Positions 43,238-54,700 of a stretch of DNA of 64,000 bases are shown piece by piece. The position numbers and the translations under genes were made by a program. The notes under the pieces were generated by a model. The model worked only from the letters and a program-made list of their open reading frames with translations, searched no databases and was not told where the DNA came from. Every line of letters starts with the position of its first letter. The stretch's first letter is position 1. Source of the stretch: Hygrocybe punicea (lineage: Eukaryota; Basidiomycota; Agaricomycetes; Agaricales; Hygrophoraceae); contig OY744461.1 in the NCBI GenBank assembly GCA_963556145.1, positions 3,844,001-3,908,000 of the forward strand. The letters are read 5' to 3'.

Positions 43238-44715
43238 ATGCGGAAAGGCTGGAGTACATGCTTGACTATACCATATCCAAACCAGACAGCTGACAACCAA
43301 CATTACGTGGTGCATTTGAAAGACATGGAAAGGATCCGTATTATGCAAAATGACGCAAACTTCAATATTCAAGAATGCAATACAAAAACAAAAACAAAAC
43401 GGATCCTGAAAGCTATCATCACATGGACATCAAAAGCTAATATGGATATGATCGGTGTGAGGATGATGGCGGAAGATATAATCCATGAAGTGGACAAAAT
43501 TGTGCCACGCAATATACATCTCACCACTGCTTTGTACGTGATGGACAACTATTACAACTTCAAGGGTGCATGTTAGCAATATCCACCATATATATACTGG
43601 CTAGTATTTGACACCAAATTGACAGCTGAACATCTGCAGGAAATCATATCTGCATGCTTAGACGATGATGAAAGTCAGCTTGCGAAGGCCACAAATGTAA
43701 GTCATTGGATTTGAAAAGGTATATCATATTGACCGCATTGCCAGATTTCAAATGTCAATATTGTGCATGTCGACTCTCCAAATTGCTGGAAGTTTACACT
43801 TCCAACCAATGATGAATCCGAACATCAAGAATTGGTATTAAGTTTGCAAGCGATTTTGGTGGCGAAAGATCTTCCACCCATAACACCCAGGTATGTGCTA
43901 AATTTGTATCAATTCCTTGAATACCATTCTGATGAACCACTGTAATAGTCAACCGGAACACCAAACGCCCTTCATACGTCAAAGCATAGTCGTAACTGGC
44001 CTTGATACAACGGGCTTTCAATCCTATATCGATAACCTTTGGATTCTGCACCAGAAACTGGCTCGTCAATTTCCTGACAAAGCAATGCAAGCTTTTACGC
44101 CTTCTACATACATGGATTACATGGCACTCACAATAGGAACCCGATATTTCGCTGATCGCCGACACGACAACTCTTCCCCTCACATTCCATTCGAGCATGC
44201 CATCGATCCAAAAGGCATATTAACCTCACTTGCGAATTCCCGCTACTTTCATGGCCAGGACAATTGCGTACTTTATTACAAGTTGAAGTCTGATAGAAAT
44301 CGACATTGGTGAGTGACAATGAATTGGGATCACATCCCTACTGATGGAAATATTTATTAGCTTCATTCCAACAAACCCAACTTGCTTTAGAATCGGTGAT
44401 ATAGTGGAGGTTCAGTTTACAATATCGGCAGTTCCGGTAAAGAAGGATAAATTCAAGATGATTCTGAATCTACAGTCATTGGCACTGGTAGACAGTGATT
44501 TCACAGAGGTAACGCTTCAATACATCAAGAATTAAACAAATACTGATGTATATTCTCAGGAAGCAACTATGATTCGCAACAAGACGGCTTTGCCTACACC
44601 AACTACACAACCCAAAATAGCCATCAAACGGCATGTTGGGTATGTGGAAGACGGTAATGATGCAGAGGGTGTTGTGGAAACAAGGCGACGCCTCAATAAT
44701 ATGAATATCGACTGA
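43238..44715 (+). pseudogene. Unknown protein with probable OB-fold C-terminus, one internal TAG
   Basis: The open frame from ATG 43238 runs to TAG 43574-43576 and continues in the same frame (QYPPYIYWLVFDTKL). Later exons, with GT-AG introns near 43697-43743, 43891-43948, 44310-44359 and 44507-44560, give ISNVNIVHVDSPNCWKF, a long middle exon (TGLDTTGFQSYIDNLWILH) and the C-terminal CFRIGDIVEVQFTISAVPV...KMILNLQSLALVD, which resembles an OB-fold strand pattern. The end is MNID at 44715. The TAG stands where Gln (CAG) would fit. It converges on nothing; the MITE at 44760 lies 45 bp downstream. Function unknown. Confidence 0.45.
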
Positions 44716-44759
44716 TGCTAATGTATAATATTGTATGTACTCAAACTGTTGATATGTTA

Positions 44760-46163
44760 CAGCTGTTTTGCTATCTGATGGCAGCAACTGCACTGTTTTG
44801 AATCAATTGAGAAATTTGGACTCGGTAGAATTTTGGGTGCTGTGTATTGTATCTCATGAAATACTATTTGGATTAAGATGGTTATACAGGGAAAGTTGTA
44901 CTATATCTTGAGGACTATTTACTCCTGTAATTACATTTGGACAATATTTAGGATATGGTGAGTTGTTGATGAAATAAAAAGGTAGACCAGTACTTTTTGA
45001 CACCCAAAATGATACTGTCTTATGACATCAAAAGAGCTCATATGAAGAAGACTGGAGGGAGAAGGTTGTTCATCTTTTCAAGGCCTAGAAGTACATATAC
45101 CATATTCTTCTCTGTTTTTGTCCTTTGAGCCGTTATTGCATCTGTACTATGTTTGTCTGTCATTAGGCTCGAAATACAACCAGAATCAACCATCTTGATC
45201 CAAGCAGTATTTCATGAGATACAAAACAAAGCACCCAACACAGGGTGCACAGTAGCATACCATGTCACACAGTATCTTGAAAGTACTTGACAAGTATACT
45301 AAATATCATTACCATAACATTCAACATGGTATTGTAACAGTATTCAGACATAAACTACAATACTTGTGCTCAAATTCATCTGAAGGTATGAAGGCAAATG
45401 AGACTTATACCTTTTCAATAACATCAAGCCTTTTGTTTCACTACTTTCACTGTATTTACAGCAAAGTACTGTATAGTTTGGATAGAATACTTGCAGCCTA
45501 AGATGAATCAAAGTATTAAACCAGTAAGGAAGTTGGGCCACTTTTACTATTAGGATACCTTTTGAATCCTATCAAGATACAGTGTGAAATAGTATAGTAC
45601 TGTTGCCATATTGTGGATTTAAGATACTGTGTCAATACTTTTAAGATACTTTTATTATAATAAAAGTACTGAAACAGTATCTTAAAAGTATTGACACAGT
45701 ATCTTAAATCCACAATATGGCAACAGTACTATACTATTTCACACTGTATCTTGAAAGGATTCAAAAGGTATCCTAGTAGTGAAAGTGGCACAACTTCCTT
45801 ACTAGTTTAATACTTTGATTCATCTTAGGCTGCAAGTATTCTATCTGAACTATACAGTACTTTGCTGTAGATACAGTAAAAGTAGTGAAACAAAAGGCTT
45901 GATGTTATTGAAAAGGTATAAGTCTCATTTGCCTTCATACCTTCAGATGAATTTGAGCACAAGTATTGTAGTTTATGTCTGAATACTGTTACAATACCAT
46001 GTTGAATGTTATGGTAATGATATTTAGTATACTTGTCAAGTACTTTCAAGATACTGTGTGACATGGTATGCTACTGCGCACCCTGTGCAAAATTCTACCA
46101 AGTCCAAATTTCTCAATTGATACAAAAAGGTGCAGTTACTGCCATCAGATAGTAAAACGACGG
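44760..46163. mobile_element. Non-autonomous relative of the Tc1-like element
   Basis: Flanked by TA (44758-44759, 46164-46165), with tips CAGCTGTTTTGCTATC and GATAGTAAAACGACGG. 44760-45170 aligns with the left IR/DR arm at 19200; the right arm is short (45190-45238 plus 46088-46163) and is split by the 849-bp element. Tip sequences differ from the 7.1-kb element (GCTATCTGATGGCAG against AGTGATTCATGGCAG), so it is a related but distinct subfamily. No transposase. Confidence 0.8.
45239..46087. mobile_element. 849-bp foldback element with CACAGGGTG ends and 3-bp duplication
   Basis: The whole element is a near-perfect palindrome (arms about 400 bp; the centre near 45655-45670 is AT-rich). The ends are CACAGGGTGC and GCACCCTGTG. 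Removing it and one CAA (45236-45238 or 46088-46090) restores GCACCCAAAATTCTACC, exactly the sequence expected from the opposite arm of the host MITE. A 3-bp duplication with CAC-type ends points to a CACTA-like transposase. Matching open frames in the two arms are mirror images, not genes. Confidence 0.88.
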
Positions 46164-46165
46164 TA

Positions 46166-47630
46166 AACTATTGAAAGTTGTAAATCACGATGATACATGG
46201 AACCATTCTGAATACATCAATTTACTATGAAGTATGTCTTCTATATACTGTAATTGAAATTTGGCTATTTATTCAAGCATCAAGCATTGATGACACATAT
46301 GTGACATGTCCAGATATTGTATTCTTCAATCATTGTTAGACTGTGACTCTGCAATTTGAGGATCCACAATATGCAAGAGGTGTGCCTTTTTGCTGAAAAG
46401 ATGAGAATGAGCTATTGAAAATCCACTATCTACCTATAATCCAGATTTAATGTTTGCATATTCTCTTTGTATCACCACTGGATAGCTAACTATATCCAAA
46501 GTTCAATGTGTACTGATCACATATGACAATAGTAACCTGAACATATTGACCGAACACATTGACCGAACACACCGAACATGTCCAATATGTTCGGTTTGTG
46601 GTCCATGCAACTGAATTACAATTCATTGTACAAATTCAATCAAACTACCTTTACTTCTCATATGTGATGCATAACCTTTTGTTCATAGACGTGTCATATT
46701 AACTGGACGAAATCTGCAGGTGCAACAAGCATATTTACTCCTTTATATCTAAATTGATAACGAAATTCACTGCTGTACTGAGAAGCCTATGTTGCTATGT
46801 TCCTGCATTGATACCATTGGATTGTATCTTGGCCCAACCTTCACTTCTTCCCATCCTGCCATAAATATGATGCTTTGCTATTTAATAATTGCTTTCCCAT
46901 CATATTAGTTTGTTCTGGCCTGATTGGAGCTTCTCTTGAACTAATTATGTTCCTTGTCCTTCTGTCTTGATCTTGAATCATTATGCAGTTGACAGCATTT
47001 ATTGTACTATTTTCGTGTCCTTTGATAAAATATCAACGAATTATAAACCTCACCCTTATGAGCCCATTCAATGAATACATTGAAACAGCATCTGGGGTAC
47101 CAATGTATGAACTCCATAGTTTCTCAATGTTGATAGTTCTGCTTGCACTTTCTCTGCTTCAATATGGGATGTCAAATGTGGCACATAATGCACATCCAAC
47201 AACTGTCCAGACTTTTATTTCTACTATTGTTTGTGCAATTGCAATGCCCCGAATTCAGGTAGGGACATCTGCAAAACACTTTGTTCCGAAAATGATGAAC
47301 CGGCCGGTTAAACAGGTATTCAACCTGTTCCTTGTGATTCCAATGTACATAGCTATTATATGTATCTGTAGACAAAGTTATCATATCTGGTTCATTCAGT
47401 CTATATTGCACTGGCAATTCCTCAGAATACAGCAGAGATACTAGTTGGACAATACAGAACTCTCAGTACTGTTCAGACAGGTTTTCAACTCATCCATATG
47501 TCATAATGTGCACATTACACCAACAAAGAATACGATTATTGTCATGAGGTCGACTTAACAGTAGACTACACTTTCCCAACTTGGCACCTTTGATCTGGTG
47601 ACCTTATTGTTCTTGCTCATTTGAGACAAC
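46166..47630. other. No recognised gene; small iteron-like repeat copy
   Basis: 46541-46604 carries GACCGAACAC and GAACATGTCC words of the 37865-38605 array. A 153-codon frame at 46983-47444 is hydrophobic in places and matches nothing I know. It overlaps an antisense frame and is not called. Confidence 0.35.
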
Positions 47631-47635
47631 AAATT

Positions 47636-47745
47636 CTCACAGTTACAAAGTCAGCATTCACACGGTTTCAAATTTATTCACAGGGCTTCAAAATTGTTCC
47701 CACAGTTTGCAACAATTGTTCCCACGGCTTGGCAAATTAGAGTCT
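47636..47745. repeat. Five short subterminal-type repeats
   Basis: TCACAGTTACAAAG, TCACACGGTTTCAAAT, TCACAGGGCTTCAAAAT, CCCACAGTTTGCAACAAT and CCCACGGCTTGGCAAAT follow each other at about 21-bp spacing. They lie upstream of the 47865 gene. Such arrays near transposon ends can bind transposase; here that is only suggested by position. Confidence 0.5.
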
Positions 47746-49724
47746 GACCCTGAGTTGAAAAATCCACCGTATAGAACGATTCCCTTATAGGGACTCGTAA
47801 TTAGCCAGGATCAAGGCCCTTGGAACAACTGGAAAGGCCTTTTGAGTCAACCTCTGCCATTGACATGGCTAGAGGATACAGTCGTGGACAGGCTCAAGGT
47901 ACTAGTCAGACTGAAGGTGTTCCACATCATATTACCAGAAGTATTAGACATCAGAATAGCCAAGATGACAAGGGGAAACACGATTGCAAGTTGAAGCAGG
48001 TTAAGGCACCAAAGCGGAAGGTACTGCCAGCCGATGCCAACACAAACTCGAGTGCTAAGAAAAAAGCTCATGGATTCATTGATCCATTCAATTCAAGTTC
48101 CAAACAATCTAAACTGACCTTACAATTAGTTCTGGAGCCTACTTTCACCATTGCTGAATCCATAGCCAGCACAGCTGGCAATCAGCCACTCATGCAACCC
48201 CCAACAGATTCTGAGTCTCTGCCATTCACATCCAGTTCCTCCAGCTCACCGTTTTCCACCCAAATCAATCTGCCTATAGAATCTGTCATCGATCCAGCTC
48301 TTGAAGAACCGCATGGAACTCACAGCATAATTCCTTCATGCAACCTTGGCATCCAGCAGGTCCAACACCGTCTACCATTTCTGCCCTTTCCACACATCAA
48401 TCCGACTGCACAGTTACAGAATATTGGCCACACTCCTAGCAAACAAAGTGATATCGTACCTGTGCCCTCACATCAGATCAACGAGGGGTGTTCTCCAGCT
48501 GTACCATCTCCTTTTGTTCCCTTGTGCCAGGCCTCATCTATTGTGCCAAGTCTTGCCTCTCAATCTAAAGAACTTCTTTCAAATAATCAGTGTGGATTGT
48601 CAAGTCGTGCATCATCACCTGGGATATGGCCGTTTGCCCTGAATTCTGAACTGTCTCATAACCAATCTCCATTTGGGGCCTCATCCCATGGATCGTCCAC
48701 CCAGCAATTCTCACGAGCATCTAGACTGTCAACAACATCAGACTTCCCAGGTGAGGAAGAGCAGACACCGAAGAAGTTACCAAAAGGTGTTGGATTTCAC
48801 CCCCTTGGACCTCCAAGTCATGAATTGTCAGTTGCACTCTCAGCTTTTGGTGATGATGAACCTACTGTGAAGAAACGGCCCCTGGTTCTTGCAAACCCTT
48901 GAGCTTCGAATGATATTGCCAGCTTGTCAGCCAAGGTTGCGATACCCAAGAGCATTACTGATAAAATGCTAGCTTTCAAAGCAGAGTTGGAAAGCTTACA
49001 TGTTGATGTGAAAGAGACAAAGGCGGCCTTGGTTGTCATGGGGAAACACTGTGACGAATTGACTTCCAAGAACCAGAAGCTTTGAAAAGAGAATGAGTAC
49101 TGAAGAAGTGATCTTGAAGAAGTGCAGGATGGGCTCTGGAGACAATGACAACAAATTGGGATCTTGATCGATAGTATTGAAGAGTTGCATGGACCTGGAA
49201 AGCCTGATGAAAAATCCATAGATCAAACCAACACTCAAAAAGTGACATGCAACAACGCATTAAAGGTAAATACTCCAATGTTTGAATGGAAATTACACTC
49301 ACATCTTGAATAGACGGGTGTTCAAAAGACTTTTCTGAAGGCCATGGGATTGAAGTCGTCCACAAATCTCCCCTGTCCCTTGGTTCAGGATGGTCTATTC
49401 TGGGCTGAAGACTCTGAGACTGGAGGATTACTGTTGTGTCCTAACTGGCTGTTGAGTTTTGCAGATAATGAAGTATGGCATGATGAGATGGTTAGTTTTG
49501 TGAGGCACAAGGCACCGGAATGTTGGCACCTCACAATGAAGGAGATGGTACAAGATTTGACAGATGCAGAAGTATCAGATTGCCTTGCCACCATCTTCAA
49601 AGGATATCAAGTAACATACAAGGTGATGATTAAAGATCGCAAAAAGGTCACACCTGAAACTGAGGAGGGAGCAGTAATCCAAACTGGGAAGAAAACGAGG
49701 AAGGATAACCCACATGCTGGGCAT

Positions 49725-50648
49725 TGTAGTGGCAAGGTCGGGGTGGCTGCGGAATAAAGATCCTAACCTGTGGTGTCAGCGTAGAAGTGACTGGGAATAG
49801 TTTAGCAAGCTTCAAAGAAAAGATGGGAAAATAATAGTAAAAAGCTGCTGAGTAATACTACTAATAACTATCGAAACTGGTCTAAGCCGACGAAGCCAAT
49901 GATGTCGGGTACAGCGGGTCGAGTGTCGGGTGACGACCGATGTAGAAATAATGATGGTAGAATGACGGGGAGAATGTCGAGGAAACCGATGAGTAATGTG
50001 TGCAATGGATTTTACTGAGAGACTGATTCTCAGAGAGAGGAAACGGGGGAACTGATTTCTTATTTTGAGATGGCACTTGGGCACCATTTTTTTATACTAC
50101 AAAATTCTCTATCTAGATTCAGATGAGAGTCCTCGGCCAATGAGAGAGAACAAAGAGAAATAGAAATAGGGAAATGAGAAGAGGGTTGCAATGCTGTAGT
50201 AGGAGGTCACGTGATAGGATCCCATGGTTCGTAGGACTACTTAGTAGAGATCACACTGTAGTAGACACTCAGCTTATCCCACCATGATGCACCCATGACA
50301 CCCAGAGTGGGCACCCCTGCCCACTCCAACGCGACGGTGACAGGAAAATGGAGGGGAAAGTAAATATCCACGAAAACGATCTAAAGATTCATACCTATCT
50401 CTGAAAGGATGAAGGGATGCATATATAAGGCAAGTCCGAAGTTGGGAATTGAGTCCGATGAGATCCATCTGCGATAATTGGGATTCTGTGAGTTTAGGAG
50501 GTGGACCAAGTTACGACCAACCAGGTACGTGAGTGGCCGTGCTAGTCGGTATGCATCAGGTTTGAGCATGGATCGCTGGAGACGTCGGGTTTGAGCGGAT
50601 TCATGAGATATCAAGTTTACAGCCTCAGAGGGTCGAGGACCCTCTACA
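49725..50648 (-). mobile_element. 924-bp solo-LTR-like insertion
   Basis: It has TGTAGTGGC and CCTCTACA outer ends and is the uninterrupted counterpart of 4070-6213. A segment at about 50190-50330 (TGTAGTAGGAGGTCACGTG ...) has no match in the other copy and may be a further small insertion. No clear target duplication. Confidence 0.55.
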
Positions 50649-50859
50649 GTGTCATCAATGAAAAATCAAGGTGGAATTTATTTGATTTTCTTGTTATAAT
50701 TTTCACCTAAATCTGTTGTATTCAGAAAGCCCAAGAACAAGCCGACATCCAACCAAATTCAACCTTGACACACCAGGACTGGGACTTTTTTTTCACCAGA
50801 GCATACCAATCCACTGATGAAAGCTCTGGACCCAGATATGGACTCAGATCAAGAACTCC

Positions 50860-51177
50860 TAGGGAAATGCAGGGATAAGGGTAATCCCTGATCCGCAGGT
50901 ATCCGTACTCTTAAGAGTACAAGTATGGATACAGATTCTCGTATCCGTGGGCTTCAAAATGAGCCGGAGATCATCCAAAACGGTCAAGAATTGACTGAGA
51001 TAGAGACTAAACATTGATTGGACTCTATCTCAGTCAATTCTGGACCGTTTCAGGTGATCTCCGGCTCATTTTGATCGGGAATCCGTGGGTAAAATTTGCG
51101 GATATGGTATCCGTATGTGGCAAATACGAGTATGGATACAGACAAATGTATCCTGGGATTACCCCTGCATTTCCCTA
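50860..51177. mobile_element. 318-bp hAT-type MITE
   Basis: The ends are TAGGGAAATGCAGGG and CCCCTGCATTTCCCTA; the interior is a long palindrome (GAGCCGGAGATCATCC against its complement). The flanks AGAACTCC (50852-50859) and AGAACTTG (51178-51185) are an 8-bp duplication with two later changes. Its tip resembles the MITE at 24422 (TAGGAAAATGCAAGGG). Confidence 0.75.
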
Positions 51178-51722
51178 AGAACTTGAAGTTCATGTGAAGA
51201 AAAGGGCGTGGACATCCAGACCACCTGACTATCATGGTATTTTGGTGAGTTGCGCATCATGATGCAAGGAATATAAGTCATAAAAACATTCCAATCAGGT
51301 GATACAAGCTGTTTTGGAACTTGACAGTCTTGTGTTGAAGAAAAGAAAAGAAAATGCGCAAGAGAAATCTGGGAATCAGCCCCATGATCACCATCGTGGA
51401 AATGCCCGTTTGACTGCTGCTCTTCCTCGACCAGGAAAACATGCAAAGATACCATGTGGAGCAATTGATCCCACATGGCTTGATGATAATCCTGAGGCAG
51501 ACCTACCATCGTGCATGCTTGCTGAGGATGGAGGGGATGAAACTGGCAACACACCAGAGTTTGGTGAAGAGGGAAATCAGATGTATGAGCAAGATGATGG
51601 TGACGCTTACCAAGAGGAGTAATGTGATGACAATAATGCAGTCAGCATAGTGAAAAATGCTTGCCAGGTATAGTAAATAAAGGAGAACTTAAATATCATC
51701 ATTGTCATCTTCGACATCTTGT

Positions 51723-54700
51723 TCAGTACCATCCTGCAGTATTCAATAGGAGATCAGCAATGCTAAATGACAAGAGAGCTTGAGATCTTGTGTGATTGTA
51801 TGCAACTGTGATCCAGATGTCCAGCATCTGAACAGTGATGGGTGCCAATACGAAGTGCCCCAAAAAGCACTCAAGTGAAACAACTTCAAGATCACCTAAT
51901 CTGTTCGCATACCAAGACTTGACACCAAGATCAAGAGCACTAGTCACAAATGCAATGAGAGAACTCATAAAAGTAATCAGAGGACAAACCGTATTTCCCA
52001 AGGAAAACTAGGAATGTCATTTCCACGTTGGAAGCATTGCACTAACGCAAAGTTTGCCATAAGGTTGGTAGTCTCAACAGATTGCATTGCTTGGAAGATG
52101 TAAGCAATTTGGACAGGAACCCAACCATCAATGTAGGCATAGCTAGCTCGCTTTCCACGATGAGTATTTATTGCGCCATAACGTTGTTGCCCTTTCCAAA
52201 TATGTGAGAAGGAGCTGACTTCACCTTGAAAACTAGCTGTCAGTTTGTCAGTTGCGAGGGTTATATCCAATATGAGACAAATGTGAGGTGCCCATAGTTT
52301 ATGAAGGTATTCAAATACCAAGCGGTACCCAGGCCCAAGTGTCCAAAGATTTTGTTTCTGAGAATAGCGAGGGAAATCAAGTTGATCTTGATATTGATGT
52401 TGATTTACAATAATGATCGCAACAGTAAAATCACTCACTGGAATTTTTTTCAGCAGCCATCCATGCTATATATTCCTGCAGTGTTCCACGACGTTCCTTC
52501 ATACCACCTTTAATATGTTTCTTGAGAAGTTGGACTGAGTCCTGATCTTCTGGTGTTGGAGGAAGTCACTAGAGATTTGAAATCTAAACCAGCATCAGAT
52601 CCAAAACAAGAGTATTGATAGAGGAGGGCAGAATACCAAGTCCTGGATGAGGATGGTTTTCCACCACCCTTGCATCATTGTCCCCTCCAGCTCACCACCT
52701 GAGTGACCATTATGGTTAATACAACCCAAATATCCGTTGTTTCTTTCATAGCCATATGTCCACCAGCCATAACATGGACTGATCCAATAGAATTGTGGTT
52801 CAAGGTGCATTGCAAAATGGTAATATGGTGTAAGATGACAGCCCATTCGTGCCCACGTCTGTATTGCCCCTGAAAGTGCTTTGCAACCTCGTTGGACTTC
52901 TTGTGGACTGATTGACCTTGATGAAAGGATACGAATAGCGGCAGAAAATTCAAGTATAGTCTCATAATGCTGACGAAGAGATCGATCCATTTTCATCTCT
53001 TCTATATGTCTGAGTTCTTCTGGAGAAGGGTTTGGGTTCTTGCTTAATAGGTTTTCTAGATTATGCTGATGAACCAGTTTCTCCTTGTCTGCCTGAGCAG
53101 CTGCAATTTTGGTGTTGGCCACTGATGGTGGCGCTTCATCATCTGGAATTTCCCCATCAACTTCCCATGCAACAAAGAGTCCAATAAAAAAAGCATTGAT
53201 TATGGAATGCCATTGATCCGCTTGGACAGAGCTGACACCATGAGCAACCTCAAAAAACAACTTGGTGAGACTGGAAAAAAAGATATGGCACATACTGATG
53301 GCGGTAATCGGCTTGTGGAGGAGGGCCAGATCAAGCTGGCGAAAAAAGTCTCTAATTCTTTGAGTGGATCACGGGTGCATGTGCCATTGAACATTCCATT
53401 CCTGTACAGGATATTCTTCAACGAGTGCTTTATTAAACCTAAGAATAGAACATTAGTAGATGTCAGGACTAAATTACTATAACCATGAACATAAGAGAAC
53501 ACAGTGTACGAAGTCAATAACATTTGTCTTGATAGGTAAAAATCCAGGGAGAAGTTCCAGAACAGCAACGTGTTTACCGCGTTTGAGGAAATTTTCTTCA
53601 GCAGCTATTGTGTCAGCATCTTGCAATTGAAAAGAGTACTTGAGGTAGCGCCAATCATTGTGCTGTATGAATTCTATAAAATCTCAGAAGTTGAATCAGA
53701 AATAACAAATGATGAGCATACTTGTGGGATTAAAGCAGTCAGGATCAATGAGACAGTAGAAAGGCATGGTACATGATGGACACATAAAGAACTTTGAGTT
53801 GTGTGCTTGTAGGCCTGCAGCTTTGCGACTTGCTGGTAGGTTGGATACATTAGTTTGAATTATTGAATGCGAAACCTCAGGTTGTGGACGTCCATGAACA
53901 CAAAACAATACTCCTGGACAATGTCAATTAGATGTAATTAAATAAGCAAACAGCATATGACACACCATTACCAAGCTCTTTCATATGCTCAACAAAAGGC
54001 TGTAGTACCTTGTTGAACTGATCTATAGTCAGTTCGTCAGGACCTGGTAACACCATAACAAGTGGCGGATACTGTGTGGAAGATTGCAGAGGGTAAGGTA
54101 CATGGCACCAGTTGAATGGCATCCATGTTTTTTCGATTGGAACCTGTGGATGTATGTTATGCGAATCAAATGGTAGCAGACTATATACTTACCAATCAAT
54201 GTTTATCTGCCATACCAGACCACATGGCAAGGAGATGAAGCGTTGATGTATTTTGTGGACATCAACATCCTATATGTTCCAGGTGCCACCCTTGTGGCAC
54301 TCCAGACCAGCTTGTATAGCTCTCCATCCCCATCTGTCATATATGTCTTGCATGGGTTTCGAGGGGTCTGGAAATGTCACCAGGGCCCTGCCAGTGTTGG
54401 ATTTGATCCCATTTCCCTGGTCATAGCAATAGATGCCGGATAGCCTCCTTCGGAGAGACATAGGGTAATATCATTGAAGGAGTTTGTTTTTCAGCACCAT
54501 CCAATGTGACGGCGAGTTCTGTTGTAGACCCAGAATGGGAATCTATGGAAAGGGTGATCAGCTAAGAAGTGATCAGAGGAATTAGTTTCTTTAGAGGTCT
54601 AGTCAATCCAACCTGAATCCAGGGGTTCCGGACTCAGAGGGAGAATGTGGGGAAAGGACGAAGGCAAGTATCAATGAGACGGGACGGTAAGAGGATTCTA

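Larger units (their letters stand above)
47865..51622 (+). pseudogene. Partner gene of the Tnp2-like region, broken
   Basis: The first ATG in the long frame is 47865 (MARGYSRGQAQGTSQ); the open frame before it has no ATG. A basic, then Ser/Pro-rich, low-complexity region of about 345 residues is followed by a heptad-like segment (ISLSAKVAIPKSITDKMLAFKAE-type, 48930-49080) with stops. An exon at 49321-49720 comes next (MGLKSSTNLPCPLVQDG ... WHDEMVSFVRHKAPECWHL). An LTR-like insertion interrupts it at 49725. The gene resumes at 50725 (KAQEQADIQPNSTLTHQDWDFFF), is broken again by the MITE at 50860, and ends with ELEVHVKKRAWTSRPPDYHG and an acidic tail. Tail-to-tail with the transposase, as a second gene of a CACTA-type element would be. 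Function unknown. Confidence 0.5.

Noticed and set aside
45262..46064. Two matching 79-codon frames
   Set aside because: They are mirror images in the two arms of a palindromic element.
46983..47444. 153-codon frame as a membrane protein gene
   Set aside because: No recognisable family, no splice signals, and an overlapping antisense frame; hydrophobic stretches alone are weak evidence.
47670..47690. CACAGGGCTTC as the left end of the Tnp2-type element
   Set aside because: No matching inverted end was found beyond 55.7 kb, and the same word belongs to a run of five similar repeats.
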